Below are positions 43,843 to 52,763 of a stretch of DNA of 64,000 bases, in pieces. Position 1 is the stretch's first letter, and every line of letters starts with the position of its first letter. This DNA comes from Chitinasiproducens palmae. Its GTDB lineage: Bacteria > Pseudomonadota > Gammaproteobacteria > Burkholderiales > Burkholderiaceae. The position numbers and the translations under genes are program-made. The notes under the pieces were generated by a model. The model was not told where the DNA came from and made no database searches. It worked only from the letters and a program-made list of their open reading frames with translations. Where the stretch lies: NCBI RefSeq assembly GCF_900095735.1, contig NZ_FNLO01000002.1, positions 571,626 to 635,625 on the forward strand. Direction: 5' to 3'.

Positions 43843-45162
43843 GCGGCGACGGTTCGTCTCGATAGGCGAAGGCGTCAGGAGCCGTACGCGCAATCGCCCG
43901 CTGGCCCGGCACGTTGGAATAAAGCCGGTCGGCCTTGCGGCTCGCGTTGGACTTGACGGGCCAGCGCGTTGGCTTGGAGCTAGACGGTGAATCACACACT
44001 TCGAGCGTGGCGAGCTCGAGCATTGCAGCGACCGCCGCGATTTTTGCCGTGTTCGCGGACGACTCCCACTTGCGCATTCTGAGCGCCACCAAACTTCTAT
44101 TCCGCTTGGGCGCCAACGACAGGTTCGCTGCCCGCGAGAAGGTCGATTCGACGATCCAGCAAGCGTCGTGACGTCGGCGTTTCAAACGAGAGCGAGGGCC
44201 GGCGCGACATGCGAGGTTTTTCAAAGGTTCTGTAAGCGGGGCTTGAACTGCTCACAGCGGGCCACGCCGGAGCGATCGCGCCATGCGCGACCTCACGAAG
44301 GTAACGGAGACGGTGCGCCGACACGGTGCAAGTGCCGCAGGCTCCGTGGACACATTCCGTCGCGCCTGAACAAGCTACCTTGCCTCCGGAACGGCCTGCC
44401 CGGGCAAGATAATCAGAGCGGTGTACGCACGTTTGTTGCCACTAACGGGAGTAGCCGCTGGTCTCCTCTGCTCAGCTTCGAGAAAAACCAACGGGCGAAC
44501 AGCAGCGATAGCGAACAGGAAGCGCTGTCGTTAAACAGACATGCAGCATTCGCAACGATCATTGAAGGTCGTTGCCGCGTTAGACATGCATTTGACATTC
44601 GCGCCGCTCGAACAAGCGGCGCCTTAGACGTGCAAGCGTATGGCGGCAACGGCGTGGTCTCGCGCCAGCACTACGACGCGTGCTTGGCCACGCGTTTCCA
44701 TTCGCCTGACCGACCGGACACGGACATGCTGAAGTGGCGGAGGTGGTCACTTCCGGGGTCCAATTGTCGGCGATGCTGATCGCAGTCACGACATCCATCA
44801 CGCGTTCGCTGAGCATCGTTGGCTGACCATCGCCACGGTTCGCCAGGAACGCGAGCGCTGCTGATCGCGACTATCGCGCCATGAACGGGCGCATGCCAGA
44901 CCGACCGGAGCCGAGACAGCCTTCGGTCAGCTTGCAAGCGCGTCGCATCGGCATGCACGGTGGGCGCTGACCTTGGGCAGTGACGGCGGAGGAAGCCGAG
45001 TTGGCGTCGAACGAGCCAACGAAAGCCGGACCTGGCTGGGTCAGCGCTTTGACAACCGTGGCTGGCTGCCAGCGCATCGCCACGGCTTGGGCCCGGTCCA
45101 TGCACAGCGCGAGATGGCGCCCGACGATGCCCGGTACGCCTTCCGCGCTGTCAGTGCTGCTT
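43843..45162. other. 1.3-kb gene-poor region with decayed sequence
   Basis: No frame shows a complete domain. GC content looks lower and stop codons are more frequent than in neighbours. A 78-codon plus-strand frame (43935-44171, with 'ASSSIAATAAIFAVFADDSHLRI') has a hydrophobic core but no known family. A minus-strand remnant at 44690-44816 resembles the tail of a chemotaxis receptor and is listed separately. The stretch behaves like an old insertion or deletion scar. Confidence 0.45.
44690..44816 (-). pseudogene. Possible chemotaxis-receptor fragment (weak)
   Basis: On the minus strand 'TMLSERVMDVVTAISIADNW' followed by 'TPEVTTSATSACP' resembles the conserved MCP tail (TM-x-x-VVTAI-x-x-x-x-D-x-x-x-EI-T-x-AS). 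No upstream signalling hairpin or membrane part is intact and frames break on both sides. The similarity is short and may be chance. Confidence 0.22.
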
Positions 45163-45942
45163 CTATTGGGCCGAGACCGAGTCAAGGCCAGTAGCGCGAA
45201 CCGTCGGTTGAACGGCCGGGGACGCCAGATACTGCAGCAAGGCCCGAGCTTCGGCCGCGTGCGCAGCGCCCTTCGGAACGGCGCCGGCGAAACGCGTGAC
45301 CGACTGCAGCGATTCCGGAATCTTGCCGACGAACGTCGCCCCCTTTACCGGCAGCAATTCACTGACCTGCTGGAAGCCAAGCTCGTAGTCGCCCTTCGCG
45401 ACGACCGAGGCGACCGGGGTCTTCTCGATCATCTTCGACTTCGGCTTGACCTGGTCGGCCACGCCCAGTTTCGCGAACAGCTCGTTTTGCACATAGACGC
45501 CGCTGGCGCTGTCCGAGTAAGCAATTGAGCGCGCGTGCAGCAGCGTCTCGCGGAGCGCCTCCGGCGTGCCGACCGACACGCGCGGCGCGCCCGCTCGCAC
45601 CACGGCGCCGATGCGTGAATCCGCCAGCTCGACACGCGAGCCGGGCTCGATCTTGCCTTGCTTGATCAACTCGTCGAGCGCGTAGCCGACCATGATCACG
45701 ACGTCTGCCTGTTCACCGCGGTCCAGCCGGTTCGGAATCGCTTCAGGCGCCTTCCCCATCGACGGGCCGAGGATCGTGGTCAACGTGTCGCCGTGCGCGG
45801 TGGCGAATGCCGGCCCCAGTTTTTGATACGCAGCGGTGAAGCCGCCCGAGGTCATTACCTTGATCTCTTCCGCGCTTACCTGGGCCGTGCCTGCTGCCAG
45901 CAGACACGCCGCGCCCATCAAATGCTTTACCGAAATCTTCAT
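45163..45942 (-). CDS. Periplasmic substrate-binding protein, ModA-like
   Basis: A 259-aa exported binding protein. The signal peptide (MKISVKHLMGAACLLAAGTAQVSA) is followed by 'EEIKVMTSGGFTAAYQKLGPAFA' and 'GDTLTTILGPSMG', then 'LDRGEQADVVIMVGYALDELIKQGKIEPGSRVELADSRIGAVVRAGAP'. This is the fold of molybdate-type binders. The oxyanion-binding Ser pattern of true ModA is not clear, and no ModB/ModC is nearby. It lies 27 bp after an MHS symporter gene on the same strand. Such stand-alone 'substrate-binding domain' proteins beside MFS carriers are seen in Burkholderia, but their role is unclear. Confidence 0.85.
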   Translation of the reverse strand: MKISVKHLMGAACLLAAGTAQVSAEEIKVMTSGGFTAAYQKLGPAFATAHGDTLTTILGPSMGKAPEAIPNRLDRGEQADVVIMVGYALDELIKQGKIEPGSRVELADSRIGAVVRAGAPRVSVGTPEALRETLLHARSIAYSDSASGVYVQNELFAKLGVADQVKPKSKMIEKTPVASVVAKGDYELGFQQVSELLPVKGATFVGKIPESLQSVTRFAGAVPKGAAHAAEARALLQYLASPAVQPTVRATGLDSVSAQ

Positions 45943-45969
45943 GTTCTTTCTTGTCCGTGGTCGAGCGGG

Positions 45970-47262
45970 TCAGGCAGCGCGCAGGCGAGCAGCGCTGCGG
46001 CGGTACAGGAACAGGGTGGCGACCAGCGCGCACAGTGCGGCAAAACTCATCCAGTAACCCGGTGCGCCCTTGTCGCCGGTGGCGTGAATCAGCGCGGTGG
46101 AAATCGCCGGCGTGAAGCCGCCGAACAAGGCAGTGGCCAAGCTGTACGCGAGCGAGAAGCCCGCCACCCGCACTTCCACCGGCATGATTTCGGTAAGCGC
46201 CGGGATCATCGCACCGTTGTAGAGGCCGTACAGGAACGAGAGCCATAACAGCACCGCCAGCATCAGGCCGAAGCTCGGCGCCGCCGCAAGCATGGACAGG
46301 ACCGGATAGCTGGTCAGGATCGTCAGCACGGTCATCGCCACCAGCAGCGGCTTGCGTCCGAAACGGTCCGACAGCAGACCGCCGATCGGCAGCCAGATGA
46401 AATTCGAGACAGCGACGAGCAGCGTCACGAGCAGGCTATCGGCGGTGCTCAGCTTGAGCACCGTCTTACCGAATGTCGGCGCATAGACGGTGATCAGGTA
46501 GAACGCCGTCGTCGTCATTGCGACCATCAGCATGCCGGCGACCACCACGGTCCAGTTGGCGAGCAGGGTGCGCAGCACGTCGCGCAGCACCGGCCGCGTC
46601 CGACGAGCCGCGAACTCCTCGGTCTCTTCCAGTTTGCGCCGCAGCAGGAAAATGAACGGTACGATCGCGCAGCCGACCACGAACGGCAGGCGCCACGCCC
46701 AGTCGCGAATTGCTTCGGCTGCGAACCAGCGATTGAGGCCGAAGCCCAGCGCGGCCGCGACGACGATCGCCACCTGCTGGCTACCCGATTGCCAGCTGGT
46801 GTAGAAACCCTTGCGGCCCGGCGTGGCAATTTCGGCAAGATAGACCGACACCCCGCCCAATTCGGCTCCGGCCGAGAAACCCTGCAGCAAACGACCCAGC
46901 AGGACGAGCAAAGGGGCGAACATGCCGATGCTGGCGTAGCCAGGCACCAGCACGATCAGGAAGGTGCCCGCGGCCATGATCGCCAGCGTCACGATCAGGC
47001 CTTTGCGGCGACCGACCTCGTCGATGTAGGCGCCCAGGAAGATGGCGCCGAGCGGGCGCATCAAGAAACCGGCGCCGAATACGGCGAAGGTCATCATCAG
47101 CGACGCAAATTCGCTGCTCGACGGGAAGAACGCTGCCGCGATCGACGTCGCGTAAAAGCCGAAGAGGAAAAAGTCGAACTGCTCCAGGAAGTTACCCGAA
47201 GTGACGCGCAGGATCGCGCGCGCGCGGGCAGCCACGCTGCCGGGCGCTTGGTGAGGCATCAT
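45970..47262 (-). CDS. MHS-family MFS symporter, citrate/tricarballylate-like
   Basis: A 430-aa inner-membrane symporter. '[28 protein letters not shown]' replaces the common N-x-x-E-x-x-D opening and is the form seen in citrate/tricarballylate carriers (CitA, TcuC). '[21 protein letters not shown]' and '[30 protein letters not shown]' are conserved MHS blocks. GGAG lies 6 nt before the ATG at 47262. It leads a two-gene unit with the ModA-like binding protein. The region upstream carries no regulator. Confidence 0.88.
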   Translation of the reverse strand: MMPHQAPGSVAARARAILRVTSGNFLEQFDFFLFGFYATSIAAAFFPSSSEFASLMMTFAVFGAGFLMRPLGAIFLGAYIDEVGRRKGLIVTLAIMAAGTFLIVLVPGYASIGMFAPLLVLLGRLLQGFSAGAELGGVSVYLAEIATPGRKGFYTSWQSGSQQVAIVVAAALGFGLNRWFAAEAIRDWAWRLPFVVGCAIVPFIFLLRRKLEETEEFAARRTRPVLRDVLRTLLANWTVVVAGMLMVAMTTTAFYLITVYAPTFGKTVLKLSTADSLLVTLLVAVSNFIWLPIGGLLSDRFGRKPLLVAMTVLTILTSYPVLSMLAAAPSFGLMLAVLLWLSFLYGLYNGAMIPALTEIMPVEVRVAGFSLAYSLATALFGGFTPAISTALIHATGDKGAPGYWMSFAALCALVATLFLYRRSAARLRAA

Positions 47263-48630
47263 GCTGATCTCCGTCCATGTTTGACGCACATACTGCGTCT
47301 CGTTGTAGCCGGAAGGGTCGCCGATTGGTCACCATCTGATAAGTGCATTTTTTGCATCGACCGATGCGTGGATCGTATCGGCCGACGGGCTCATACTTGC
47401 CACTGGCGCTCGATGGTAGCGGCGTCGGGTGGTGCTGCCGGCGTCGTCCGCGATGCAGGGTGTCGGCCGAGGCTTCGCCGTTTCACGCCGGGACCCATAC
47501 GACAGGCGGGAAACTCGTCCCACGGGTCCCTACGTGAACGCTAGGCGATATGGCCGTCGGCCTTGGCGGCAGCGACATGCAAGCGGGTCGCCTCGAGAAT
47601 GATCAGTGTCGGATCGGTAGGCGAATGCAAGCACCACGACGACGCGAGACCGCGTTGACACGGTCTCGCGCCAATGGAAGTCGCATTACCGCCGCCGCCC
47701 CGGTCAGACGCCGGATTCGATTACGTCGCGTTTTGGCGCGCGCAGCCTACGCTTACTGATCGTCCATACACTAGGTGGACTCGCGACGTGTGGGACGCGG
47801 ACAGCCGCGCCTTCGGTGACTCGCCTCGCATACACCTCCGCAGACCGAGCGCCAGACCCCGCGGGCATTCTGCGTTCTTGTTGGCACCCGCCACCACACG
47901 ACGGTTTTTGATAGTCGACACTCCGCGCGCTGGCTCAGCGGCTTTAGACTCCATCCCGAGGCCTGGTCATGTGGATGGAGCGCACCATGGACCGCTCAGA
48001 ACCCTCCGCCAGGCGACGCTTACACGACGCCAGACCCGGCTACTCAGCGCGCGATTGCGCGCGACGATCTCAGCACAGGTTGACGGCAGCGGTAGGACAG
48101 GTCCGCCGCTTGCAAGCTTTCGTCTCATCCAAGGAAGACTGCCTCGGCCTCTCGTCATGCACAAAAGCATCGGTCACGTCGTCATGGCTCGTCAGCGGCC
48201 GGGACGGACTTGATCGGCGCGCCCGCGCCGCGAAGGCCACGCAGGCGTACAGAAGGCCGTTGGCCGAAAGCCGCGGCGCGCGGCCGGGGCGGGTATCCTC
48301 CGGGGTGAAGGAATGGCTGCACGCCAAGCTCGGTGGGGTCGAACATCGGGTGTTCAACGTGCTGTTCCCCGACACCCATCACCGGCCTATCTGACGCCCG
48401 ACATGCTCGGTGCCACTAGAGCCAGCGTTTCGGAACGCCACCGGCGCACAGCTTGATCGGCCTCGATCGCATCGCTCCTTTCCCGCGCTCTCGAACGCGG
48501 CGGCGCACGACGGAAAGTGTCCGGCCGCGACGCGCACGCCGCCGAGTTGACTTGTCGCCGCCAGCAGCCACCTGCGGCGGCGCATCGTCCGATTGCTATC
48601 CGACTGCACGTTGCGGTCCCCAACATGGGA
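47263..48630. other. 1.4-kb gene-poor region with remnants
   Basis: Apart from the promoter of the symporter at its left end and a RadC-like fragment near 48.3 kb, no frame gives a recognisable domain. Frames are rich in Arg, Ser and Cys, as in chance translation of GC-rich DNA. It is a probable decayed accessory segment. Confidence 0.45.
48294..48394 (+). pseudogene. RadC/YeeS-like fragment
   Basis: The plus-strand frame reads 'SSGVKEWLHAKLGGVEHRVF' followed by 'NVLFPDTHHRPI' and stop. This matches the start of the RadC JAB/MPN domain (pattern V-x-x-Y/W-L-x-x-K-L-x-G-x-EHE-VF-x-VLFLD-x-x-H-R-x-I). Only about 32 residues remain. The preceding codons are not RadC-like and the catalytic His-x-His...Asp part is absent. 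RadC paralogues are typical cargo of genomic islands. Confidence 0.5.
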
Positions 48631-49566
48631 TCACCCCGCCGCCAACAACACCGCCCCCGGCCATTCTCCGCAAAGCGTCAGTCTGTGCACAATCGTCTGC
48701 ACGACCTCCCTCACCCGTCGGACCGGCTCGAGTTCGCGCCTGACCACGCCAGAGCATAGCGTCACGCGTCGTCTTAGCGGCGGTATGCCGAGCGGCACGC
48801 TCGACACTTGTCCCTTGAGCTTGCTGTCCGCGATTGCGATTCCGGCCAGCACTGTATAGCCGGCGCCGGACAGGAGTAGCGCCTTGGTCAGCTGCGTCGC
48901 GTCAGCTTCGGCGATGACGTCGAGCGCGATGCCAGCCACGGCGCACGCGTCTTCGAGTATGCCGCGCACGCTGTGCCGGCCGCTCGGCAAAATCAGCGGC
49001 AGGTTGCGCAGCGCGTCCAATGGAACACGTTCGCCCTTGGGCAGCGGTAGCGTGTTGGAACACACCAGATAAAGCGGCTCATCGAGCAGGGGCATCGCTT
49101 CGATCGCGGCATTCGCCTTGGCGTCATACAGTACGGCAAGATCGACGGTCCCGTCCTGCACCCACTCCTGCAACTCGCCCGCGTAGCCGCACGACAGCCT
49201 CAGGCGCACGAGCGGATAAAGCCGCTGCACCTCAGCCAGAAGCATGCCGGCAATGTGATCGCTCACGCTGGGCAGCATTCCCACCGAAACCAGCCCGGAA
49301 ACAACGCCTTTCGCGGGACGGATATCCGTTACAGCCTGATCCAGCTCGCTCAACGCCTTGCGGGCGTGATTGACGAATGCGCGACCTTCCTCGGTGAGCG
49401 CCATGCCATTGGACGCGCGCACGAACAGCGCCGTGCCGAGTTCACCCTCAATGATCCGCAATTGCCGGGAGATGGCCGGTTGCACCACGTGCAGTTGCTC
49501 CGCGGCCTTGGTCACGCTGCCCGTGTCGGCAATCGCCAGTACCGCCCTCAGTTGCCGCAGTTCCAT
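48631..49566 (-). CDS. LysR family transcriptional regulator (Nac/Cbl-like architecture)
   Basis: A 311-aa LysR protein. The HTH 'MELRQLRAVLAIADTGSVTKAAEQLHVVQPAISRQLRIIEGELGTALF' (residues 1-48) has the MELRQLR opening of the nitrogen-assimilation-control-like group. The effector domain contains 'VSVGMLPSVSDHIAGMLLAEVQRLYP' and 'LILPSGRHSVRGILEDACA'. It is divergent from the nitroreductase/ligase operon, with 204-282 bp between, and is its likely activator. A CCAAATTTGG palindrome at 49639-49648 lies between the two. Confidence 0.9.
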   Translation of the reverse strand: MELRQLRAVLAIADTGSVTKAAEQLHVVQPAISRQLRIIEGELGTALFVRASNGMALTEEGRAFVNHARKALSELDQAVTDIRPAKGVVSGLVSVGMLPSVSDHIAGMLLAEVQRLYPLVRLRLSCGYAGELQEWVQDGTVDLAVLYDAKANAAIEAMPLLDEPLYLVCSNTLPLPKGERVPLDALRNLPLILPSGRHSVRGILEDACAVAGIALDVIAEADATQLTKALLLSGAGYTVLAGIAIADSKLKGQVSSVPLGIPPLRRRVTLCSGVVRRELEPVRRVREVVQTIVHRLTLCGEWPGAVLLAAG

Positions 49567-49638
49567 GTCTTAACGCTGTTCTAGTGCTTGCCATGCCGAT
49601 TGGTGATCGACGCCAGTCCGATTTGTTATTGGCGTGCT

Positions 49639-49648
49639 CCAAATTTGG
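49639..49648. promoter_or_regulatory. CCAAATTTGG palindrome in divergent LysR promoter region
   Basis: A 10-bp perfect palindrome in the AT-richer part between the LysR gene and the nitroreductase gene. Position suits a LysR recognition site, but the T-N11-A rule is not clearly met. Confidence 0.3.
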
Positions 49649-49772
49649 CGCCCTACCATCGTCTCAATCCAATCAGTCACTCGTAGTGCCTTGCTCCGCA
49701 GCAATACGGTCGCCTTGATCACCGGACGCGAGGAGCGAATCGAGTGTAGCGCGTCAAAAATCACCGCCTGAT

Positions 49773-49837
49773 GCAGCCGCTTGATGCAGCCGCCTCTTGC
49801 AGCCGCCTCTTGCAGCCGCCTCTTGCAGCCGCTTCAT
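49773..49837. repeat. 5 x 13-bp tandem repeat across the nitroreductase start region
   Basis: GCAGCCGC recurs exactly every 13 bp at 49773, 49786, 49799, 49812 and 49825. Full units are gcagccgcttgat, gcagccgcctctt three times, and gcagccgcttcat. The period is not a multiple of three, so each added or lost copy shifts the frame. ATG codons precede the array (49771 and 49784), and the nitroreductase frame is open through the present copy number. Confidence 0.9.
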
Positions 49838-49848
49838 CGAATCAGCCA

Positions 49849-50583
49849 ATGCCAAGACATCCATCGCCCAACGCACTCGCCGCCTTGCTCGAGCGTCAAT
49901 CGATTCGTGCCTTCCAGCCCGAACAGGTCAGCCGGCACACCATCGAACAGATCCTCGACGCCGCCCGGTATGCGCCGAGCGGCACCAATACCCAGCCGTG
50001 GCACGTCATCGTCGTGTCGGGCGCGGCCAAGACGCGTCTGTGCGAGCACGTCGCTCAGGTTCGGCGCGCCGAACCCGAGCGTGAAGCTGGTGCGAACGTA
50101 GCCGGCGAATACCGCTACTACTCGGATCCGATGACCGAGCCGTATCTCTCGCGGCGGCGTCGCGTCGGCTGGGACATGTATCGCTCGCTCGGCATTGCCA
50201 AGGGCGATCGCGCTGCGAGCCGGGACGCGGCTGGCCGAAACTATCGCTTTTTCGACGCCCCCGTCGGCCTGATCTTCACGCTGGAACGTGTGCTCGAAAA
50301 AGGCAGCTGGATCGATCTAGGTATCTTCCTGCAATCGGTGATGATCGCGGCGCGTCACTATGGCCTTGACACGTGCGCGCAAGGCGCGTGGGCGCGTTAT
50401 CACGACATCGTGAGAAAAGAACTCGCGATTCCAGATGGTCACGTCGTCGTGTGCGGCATGGCGCTGGGTTATGCCGACATGCATGCGCCAGTGAATACGA
50501 TCCGAGCGCAGCGTGAGCCGCTCGATACGTTTGCGCGCTTCGTGGACCAACCGCTGGCGACGAAAGGGAGCACTGTGGCATGA
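49849..50583 (+). CDS. Nitroreductase family protein
   Basis: A 244-aa FMN-dependent oxidoreductase. 'ERQSIRAFQPEQVSRHTIEQILDAARYAPSGTNTQPWHVIVV' is the conserved FMN-binding opening and 'GLDTCAQGAWARYHDIVRKELAIPDGHVVVCGMALGYAD' the conserved C-terminal block. The start shown (49849) follows the 13-bp array; the frame is also open from an ATG at 49771, which would add 26 repeat-encoded residues. Neither has a good ribosome-binding site. The TGA overlaps the ATG of the ligase gene (ATGA), so the two are coupled. The family reduces nitroaromatics or quinones or dehydrogenates acyl compounds; in this operon the substrate is probably an aromatic acid. Confidence 0.88.
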   Translation: MPRHPSPNALAALLERQSIRAFQPEQVSRHTIEQILDAARYAPSGTNTQPWHVIVVSGAAKTRLCEHVAQVRRAEPEREAGANVAGEYRYYSDPMTEPYLSRRRRVGWDMYRSLGIAKGDRAASRDAAGRNYRFFDAPVGLIFTLERVLEKGSWIDLGIFLQSVMIAARHYGLDTCAQGAWARYHDIVRKELAIPDGHVVVCGMALGYADMHAPVNTIRAQREPLDTFARFVDQPLATKGSTVA

Positions 50584-52130
50584 ACGGCGCGCACGTATTT
50601 CTGGACCGTTCCGCTCAGGCATCTCCCGATTTCCCGGCCATCGTGCATGGCGAGAATGTGATGAGCTATCGCACGCTTCAGCGAGCAAGCTGTGCGCTCG
50701 CGAACGCGCTGATCGCCACCGGGCTCGCTGCCGGTGCGCGCATCGGGACCTACATGAGCAATCACCCCGCATCGTTCGTGTGCCAGTTCGGCATCAACAG
50801 AACGTCCTATGTGTGGTTGCCGGTCAACCCAAAAGCCGCTGTGCCCGAGGCGATCGGCATTCTTGCCGGATTCGGCGCCGAATGGTTGTTCGTCGATCGT
50901 CAGATTGCCGAACAGGCCGATGCGATCAGGGGCGCGGTGCCAACGCTCAAGGGACTGGTGTGCATCGACGCACGCGTTCCAGGGCTTATCTTCCTCGACG
51001 ACTGGCTGGCCGAATTTCCGGATAGCGACCCGAGCATTCCCGTCGGGCCCCTCGACACGGCCGTCTTACGCACGACCAGCGGATCGACCGGAGAACCGAA
51101 AGGCGTCAAGCGCACCAACCTGTGCCAGGTATTGCAGGTGATGGATTACCTAACCGCGCTCCCATTCGACGCGCCACCGATCAGCCTGGTGCTCACGCCA
51201 CTATCGCATGCCGCCGGGTCGATCGCCTTGCCGGTGTTCGAAGCGCGTGGAACGCATCACATCCTGAATTCGACAGCGCCCGACACGGTGCTTCGTTATA
51301 TCGAAACGCACCGGATCAGCTCGGTGTTCATGCCGCCGACGCTGATCTACTCGTTGCTCGCGCATCCATCGGTGCGCACATTCGACTATTCGTCGTTGCG
51401 CTACATCATCTATGGCACGGCTCCGATGTCCCGGCATCGTCTGGCAGAAGCGTGGGACGTGTTCGGCCCCGTGTTCGCGCAGGTGTACGGCATGACCGAA
51501 GCAAGCAGCACCATTTCAATCTTCACGCCGGCCCAACACGCTGAGGCGATGGCCCATCATCCAGGACGCCTCGCAAGCTGCGGACGCGGTTCGCCCAACT
51601 ACCGCATCAAGGTGATCGATTCGGATGGACGCGACGCGCCTGCCGGTACGTCCGGCGAAATCGTCTGCGCGTCATACGAGATCATGAGCGGCTATTTTGA
51701 AAACGAATCGGCTACCCGCGACACGGTTCGAAATGGCTGGCTGCACACGGGCGACGTCGGCTACATCGACCGGCATGGCTACCTCTACATCGTCGACCGC
51801 ATCAAAGACGTGATTATTTCGGGCGGCTTCAACGTCTATCCGGCAGAGGTCGAAAACGTCATCCGCCTACACTCAGCGATTCACGATTGCGCCGTCGTTG
51901 GTAGTCCAGACGAAAAATGGGGCGAATCGGTCACCGCCGTTGTCGAACTGAAGCCGGGCTGCGCGTTGACCGTGGCCGAACTGATCGAGCATTGCAAGAC
52001 GCACCTCGGCAGCGTGAAGGCACCCAAGCGGGTGACGATCGTCGATGCGCTGCCGCGCAATCTCGCCGGAAAGACCGACAAGAAGGCGATCCGTAAAACC
52101 TTTTGGCGCGAAGCCGATCGCGCGATCTGA
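50580..52130 (+). CDS. Acyl-CoA synthetase / AMP-dependent ligase
   Basis: A 516-aa member of the ANL superfamily that activates a carboxylic acid as acyl-AMP then acyl-CoA. The P-loop is 'TTSGSTGEPKGVKRTN' (about 164-179). 'YGMTEASSTISIF' is the A5-type motif and 'GWLHTGDVGYIDRHGYLYIVDRIKDVIISGGFNVYPAEVE' covers A7-A9 with the hinge. The catalytic Lys is in 'PRNLAGKTDKKAIR'. It overlaps the nitroreductase gene by 4 bp and is followed by a hexapeptide protein and an MFS carrier. The substrate is unknown, likely an aromatic or medium-chain acid imported by the MFS. Confidence 0.9.
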   Translation: MNGAHVFLDRSAQASPDFPAIVHGENVMSYRTLQRASCALANALIATGLAAGARIGTYMSNHPASFVCQFGINRTSYVWLPVNPKAAVPEAIGILAGFGAEWLFVDRQIAEQADAIRGAVPTLKGLVCIDARVPGLIFLDDWLAEFPDSDPSIPVGPLDTAVLRTTSGSTGEPKGVKRTNLCQVLQVMDYLTALPFDAPPISLVLTPLSHAAGSIALPVFEARGTHHILNSTAPDTVLRYIETHRISSVFMPPTLIYSLLAHPSVRTFDYSSLRYIIYGTAPMSRHRLAEAWDVFGPVFAQVYGMTEASSTISIFTPAQHAEAMAHHPGRLASCGRGSPNYRIKVIDSDGRDAPAGTSGEIVCASYEIMSGYFENESATRDTVRNGWLHTGDVGYIDRHGYLYIVDRIKDVIISGGFNVYPAEVENVIRLHSAIHDCAVVGSPDEKWGESVTAVVELKPGCALTVAELIEHCKTHLGSVKAPKRVTIVDALPRNLAGKTDKKAIRKTFWREADRAI

Positions 52131-52189
52131 TCGCGTGACTCTCGTACGTCATCAGGTTCATTCATCAATTCTTGCACAAGGACATTCCC

Positions 52190-52717
52190 ATGCCGCTCTT
52201 TTCCTTTCGCGACCTGTCGCCAAATTTACCTGCCGACGGCGACCACTGGGTTGCCGAGACCGCCACCCTGATCGGAAACGTGACGCTCAAGCGCGACGCC
52301 AGCGTCTGGTTCGGGGTGACGGCACGCGCCGATCATGCGCCGATCTTGATCGGCGAACGCAGCAACGTGCAGGAAAACGCCGTGCTGCACGTTGATCCGG
52401 GTTATCCGGTCACGATCGGCGATGACACGACCATCGGCCATGCCGCGATCATCCACGGCTGCACGATCGGCGATGGCGTTGTCGTCGGGATGGGCAGCAT
52501 CTTGATGAACGGTGCCACGATCGGTGACGGCAGCATAGTCGGCGCGGGCGCGGTGGTGACCGAGGGCAAGGTATTTCCGCCAAATTCGCTGATTGTCGGC
52601 GCGCCCGCCAAAGTCCTAAAGACGCTTGACGCGGACGCCGCTGCACGCTTGAAGAAGGCCGCGCTCAACTACGTTGAAAACTGGCGCGGCATGAAGGCCG
52701 ACTTGCGCCCGCTTTGA
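52190..52717 (+). CDS. Gamma-carbonic-anhydrase-like hexapeptide protein
   Basis: A 175-aa left-handed beta-helix protein of the PaaY/YrdA/gamma-CA group. Repeats such as 'IGDDTTIGHAAIIHGCTIGDGVVVGMGSILMNGATIGDGSIVGAGAVVTEG' form the helix. The three metal-ligand histidines are in 'VLHVDPG' and 'GHAAIIHGC'. The C-terminal helix ends 'YVENWRGMKADLRPL'. AAGGA lies 9 nt before the ATG. PaaY-type members in aromatic-acid operons are thioesterases that rescue CoA from dead-end thioesters, which fits the adjacent acyl-CoA ligase better than a carbonic-anhydrase role; this is inference. Confidence 0.88.
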   Translation: MPLFSFRDLSPNLPADGDHWVAETATLIGNVTLKRDASVWFGVTARADHAPILIGERSNVQENAVLHVDPGYPVTIGDDTTIGHAAIIHGCTIGDGVVVGMGSILMNGATIGDGSIVGAGAVVTEGKVFPPNSLIVGAPAKVLKTLDADAAARLKKAALNYVENWRGMKADLRPL

Positions 52718-52763
52718 CGTACTCACTCACTTTGACCGACAGCATTCCACTACGAGTAAGACA

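Noticed and set aside
45163-45942. True molybdate transporter component modA
   Set aside because: No modB/modC nearby and the oxyanion-binding residues are not clear; called only ModA-like.
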